A stretch of DNA of 7,789 nt from positions 1 through 7,789 of the forward strand of contig JALUTL010000265.1 of the NCBI GenBank assembly GCA_027016475.1. The letters are read 5' to 3'. The stretch is from Candidatus Heimdallarchaeota archaeon (GTDB taxonomy: Archaea > Asgardarchaeota > Heimdallarchaeia > Heimdallarchaeales > Kariarchaeaceae). The notes beneath the pieces are model-generated. The model was not told the origin of the DNA, did no database searches, and was given only the letters and a program-made list of their open reading frames with translations. Positions 5,390 to 7,789 of this stretch are shown in pieces. The first letter of the stretch is position 1. Every line of letters begins with the position of its first letter. The translations under genes and the position numbers were made by a program.

Positions 5390-7267
5390 TTGAAAATCCT
5401 GCTATTGCATTCTGACGATTTTGAATATGAAGTAAAGAAGAAAGCCATCAAAGCAGCAGAAGAGGTTTCAAAAGAGCCTGTACATGTGAAGGATGCTCTG
5501 GTTGCGATGATGGCGGTCGAAAAAACGGACGAGGGAAATTTTGAATCTGTGGCCAATAGAACAGTAGATGAAATCATTAAAGTTGCTGAAGAGCTGAAAG
5601 CAACAAACATCGTCTGCTATCCATGGGTTCACTTGACTTCAAAACCGGCACGTCCAGATGTTGCCCTAAAAGTCATGAGGGAAGTTGAGGCTAGGCTCAA
5701 TTCCATGAAACAGTTCAAACTGGTTGTTAGGGCTCCTTTTGGATGGTACAAAGGGTTCACCATCAAGGTAAAGGGACATCCGCTTTCTGAACTAAGTAGA
5801 GAATTCACCATTGAAACAACTGCCGAAGATGACAATGAGATTGTAAGCGCAGCCCTCATTGCAGAGGATGAGACGAAACACGACTTTTTTGTGGTTTCCA
5901 AAGATGGAGATTTGATTCCTTTCAATGAGTTCAAATTTGAACCAAAGTCTAATTTCAAAAAGTTCTTCGAATATGAGACACAGAAAAGGAGAGCAGCGGA
6001 AGAACCTCCAACACATGTAGAACTCATGCAAAGGCTTGAGCTTGTTGACTATGAGGAAGCAAGCGATGCGGGAAATATGCGGTGGTATCCCAATGGATGG
6101 GTTGTCAAAAGACTATTGGAAGATCATGTCACAAATACCATGATAGATCATGGTGCATACGCAGTTGAAACCCCCATAATGTATGATTTCAACCATCCCG
6201 CACTTGCAAGCTACATGAACCGATTTCCTGCAAGACAATACGTTTTGAGCAGCGGATCAGACAGGTTTTTCTTGCGGTTTGCAGCCTGCTTTGGCCAGTT
6301 TTTGATTGCTTCAGATGCCACAATTTCCTATCGGCAACTTCCTTTGAAGCTGTTCGAAATGACACACTACAGCTTCAGGAGAGAACAGCGTGGTGAACTG
6401 GCCGCTCTGAGAAGACTTCGAACCTTTTCTATGCCAGATCAGCATACTATTGTTGCAGACATGGATATGGCTAAAGAGGAGTTCAAAAAACAGTATGAAC
6501 TGTGTGTGCAGATGATGGCAGATTTTGAACTCGACTATGAAGCAGTTTTTAGGTTCCAGCGAGATTTCTTTGAAGAAAACAAGGAATGGATACTGAGCAT
6601 GATCAAACTTCTTGATAGACCAGTGATGCTGGAACTTTTTGATAAAAGATATGCCTACTTTGTCTGCAAATTTGAATTCAATGTGATTGATGGTCAAGGT
6701 AAAGCCGCCGCACTTTCAACGGTACAAATTGATGTGGAGAATGCTCAACGGTTCAACATCAAGTATATTGGTGATGATGGACAGAAGCATGACCCATACA
6801 TTCTGCATGCATCCGTTAGTGGAGCAATAGAGCGTGTGTTATATGGAATTCTTGAGCAGGCAGCCATGAAAGCCAAACGAGGGCAAAAACCTTCCTTCCC
6901 ATTGTGGCTTGCACCTGTTCAGGTTCGTCTGTGTCCAGTTACTGAGAGCCAATTGGATTACTGCATCAAACTTGCCGAAGAGATGACGAAAGCAGGCATA
7001 CGAGCTGATGTTGATGATAGAGGTGAAAGGGTTGGAAAAATGATACGTGAAGCAGAAAGAGTATGGATACCCTTGATCTTTATCATCGGTAATGAGGAAG
7101 TCAAAACTGGCATTCTAAAGCCAAGAACACGAGATGGCTCAAAGTTAACTTTCAAAAGAGACACCGTTGTCCAGGAATTGAAAGAAAGGATTGGAGACTA
7201 CCCAACCAGAAAATTACCAATGTCAATATTCCTCAGCAAGAGACCGATATTTTTCTCAGCAAATTAG
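5390..7267 (+). CDS. thrS: Threonyl-tRNA synthetase with archaeal editing domain
   Basis: The enzyme attaches threonine to tRNA(Thr) and removes mischarged serine. At 625 residues it has the full archaeal length. Residues 1-145 are the archaea-specific editing domain related to D-aminoacyl-tRNA deacylases, starting MKILLLHSDD. H81, Y120, K121 and E134 fall at or beside the positions described as important in the Pyrococcus editing domain. Residues about 210-495 are the class II catalytic core: motif 1 region (LLEDHVTNTMIDHGAYAVETP), motif 2 with YSFRREQRGEL (327-337), and motif 3 with GAIERVLYG (478-486, R482). C300, H352 and H473 fit the zinc site that selects threonine. Residues about 500-610 are the anticodon-binding domain (LAPVQVRLCPV, then DDRGERVGKMIREAE), ending LPMSIFLSKRP as in the family. 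It starts with TTG, supported by the GGTGA site and family alignment. Its stop overlaps the convergent cofD stop by 4 bases, leaving no room for a terminator. Confidence 0.97.
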   Translation: MKILLLHSDDFEYEVKKKAIKAAEEVSKEPVHVKDALVAMMAVEKTDEGNFESVANRTVDEIIKVAEELKATNIVCYPWVHLTSKPARPDVALKVMREVEARLNSMKQFKLVVRAPFGWYKGFTIKVKGHPLSELSREFTIETTAEDDNEIVSAALIAEDETKHDFFVVSKDGDLIPFNEFKFEPKSNFKKFFEYETQKRRAAEEPPTHVELMQRLELVDYEEASDAGNMRWYPNGWVVKRLLEDHVTNTMIDHGAYAVETPIMYDFNHPALASYMNRFPARQYVLSSGSDRFFLRFAACFGQFLIASDATISYRQLPLKLFEMTHYSFRREQRGELAALRRLRTFSMPDQHTIVADMDMAKEEFKKQYELCVQMMADFELDYEAVFRFQRDFFEENKEWILSMIKLLDRPVMLELFDKRYAYFVCKFEFNVIDGQGKAAALSTVQIDVENAQRFNIKYIGDDGQKHDPYILHASVSGAIERVLYGILEQAAMKAKRGQKPSFPLWLAPVQVRLCPVTESQLDYCIKLAEEMTKAGIRADVDDRGERVGKMIREAERVWIPLIFIIGNEEVKTGILKPRTRDGSKLTFKRDTVVQELKERIGDYPTRKLPMSIFLSKRPIFFSAN

Positions 7268-7789
7268 ATCATATCAAGGATTGTTTGTGCCAAATTAATT
7301 TTCTTCTGCTGGCTATCAAGCAGAATATCTGAATAATGCACCTCAATTCCATATGATGCAAGAGCTTTGCCTTGATCCCTGTCTGTTTCATGGAGAATCA
7401 TCATTCCAACCAAATTCTCATAATATTTTGCAAGGCCTTCAATGCTTGAACTGAACCCCATCGCCTCCATTAGTTTTGAGGTTGGCCCTGAAACAGCCTT
7501 TGTACCAATAATCGGGGCAATAGCAATGACTTTTGATTGACATCTCCGAAGCATTTCTCGATAACCCGCTATGGATAGTATCGGGCCGATGCTTGTAATC
7601 GGATTGCTGGGGCCAATAATAATTTTCGTGGCATTCTGCAAGGCTTCCATCGCACGTTTTGAAGGACTAGCATCTTGGGAACCGACAAATTCAACTTCTT
7701 TTACTGCTACATTGGTTCGGAGCTTCACGAAATATTCCTGAAAATGCAGCTTTTCATTATCAACTGTTTGAATAATGGTTGTTACAGGG
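7264..7789 (-). CDS. cofD: 2-phospho-L-lactate transferase, C-terminal part (F420 biosynthesis)
   Basis: CofD joins the activated phospholactyl-type guanosine donor to the deazaflavin Fo to make F420-0, the core of coenzyme F420. The window holds the last 174 residues; the family is about 300 long, so roughly the first 130 lie past the right edge. The frame is open to the edge, so the GTG at 7728 is internal, not a start: the residues before it (LHFQEYFVKLR) match the conserved FQEYWVR-type segment. Other conserved motifs are GPSNPITSIGPIL (visible residues 59-71), the nucleotide or phosphate loop, and APIIGTKAVSGP with KLMEAMG following, then the end of the family fold (LAKYYENLVGMMILHETD). 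The TAA stop overlaps the thrS TAG on the other strand by 4 bases. Its presence indicates an F420-using host. Confidence 0.93.
   Translation of the reverse strand, partial: PVTTIIQTVDNEKLHFQEYFVKLRTNVAVKEVEFVGSQDASPSKRAMEALQNATKIIIGPSNPITSIGPILSIAGYREMLRRCQSKVIAIAPIIGTKAVSGPTSKLMEAMGFSSSIEGLAKYYENLVGMMILHETDRDQGKALASYGIEVHYSDILLDSQQKKINLAQTILDMI

Noticed and set aside
5629..6027. 132-codon minus-strand frame opposite thrS
   Set aside because: It is a shadow of thrS; its Ser and Leu-rich composition reflects reverse-complemented acidic and lysine codons.
7264..7728. cofD read as a complete 154-residue protein from the GTG at 7728
   Set aside because: The frame stays open to the window edge, and the residues before the GTG match the conserved CofD FQEY segment, so the gene is cut by the window rather than short.

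Overview
The window is archaeal chromosomal DNA. It carries an archaeal 20S proteasome beta and alpha subunit pair, a threonyl-tRNA synthetase with the archaea-specific N-terminal editing domain, the coenzyme F420 biosynthesis gene cofD, winged-helix regulators, and TATA-box promoters placed 25-28 bp before start codons (leaderless initiation). The DNA looks moderately AT-rich. I cannot fix the phylum from sequence alone. The style of the regulators and of the zinc-ribbon coiled-coil protein would suit an Asgard or TACK lineage, but that is an impression and not a demonstration.

Layout, left to right. Positions 1-338 (minus) hold the N-terminal 112 residues of a membrane protein that runs off the left edge. 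Positions 339-535 are a divergent promoter region with two adjacent short palindromes and a doubtful 26-codon CxxC micro-ORF on the minus strand. On the plus strand follow a two-winged-helix DNA-binding protein with an acidic tail (536-1312), a thioredoxin reductase (1377-2357) and a zinc-ribbon coiled-coil protein (2430-3194). Next comes a 240-bp non-coding stretch with a tandem repeat, a long-range stem and direct repeats. It is followed by a small winged-helix-like protein (TTG start, 3435-3845), then psmB and psmA in a tight pair (3929-5318), and thrS (TTG start, 5390-7267). At the right edge the C-terminal part of cofD enters on the minus strand and overlaps the thrS stop by 4 bp.

The two proteasome genes together encode the 20S core particle. 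thrS charges tRNA(Thr) and proofreads it. trxB supplies reducing power to thioredoxin-like proteins. cofD belongs to F420 synthesis. Apart from psmB-psmA the genes do not form one pathway; most have their own promoter. At least five genes appear to be transcribed from a TATA box so close that the mRNA would start at or next to the start codon. By contrast psmA (second in its operon) and thrS (leader of about 20 nt) have Shine-Dalgarno-like sites.

I saw no mobile element, CRISPR array, rRNA or tRNA gene, and no convincing multi-gene novel system. The points most worth a second look are the beta-then-alpha proteasome operon, the structured gap at 3195-3434, the triplicated motif in the zinc-ribbon protein, and the unusual thrS start region.
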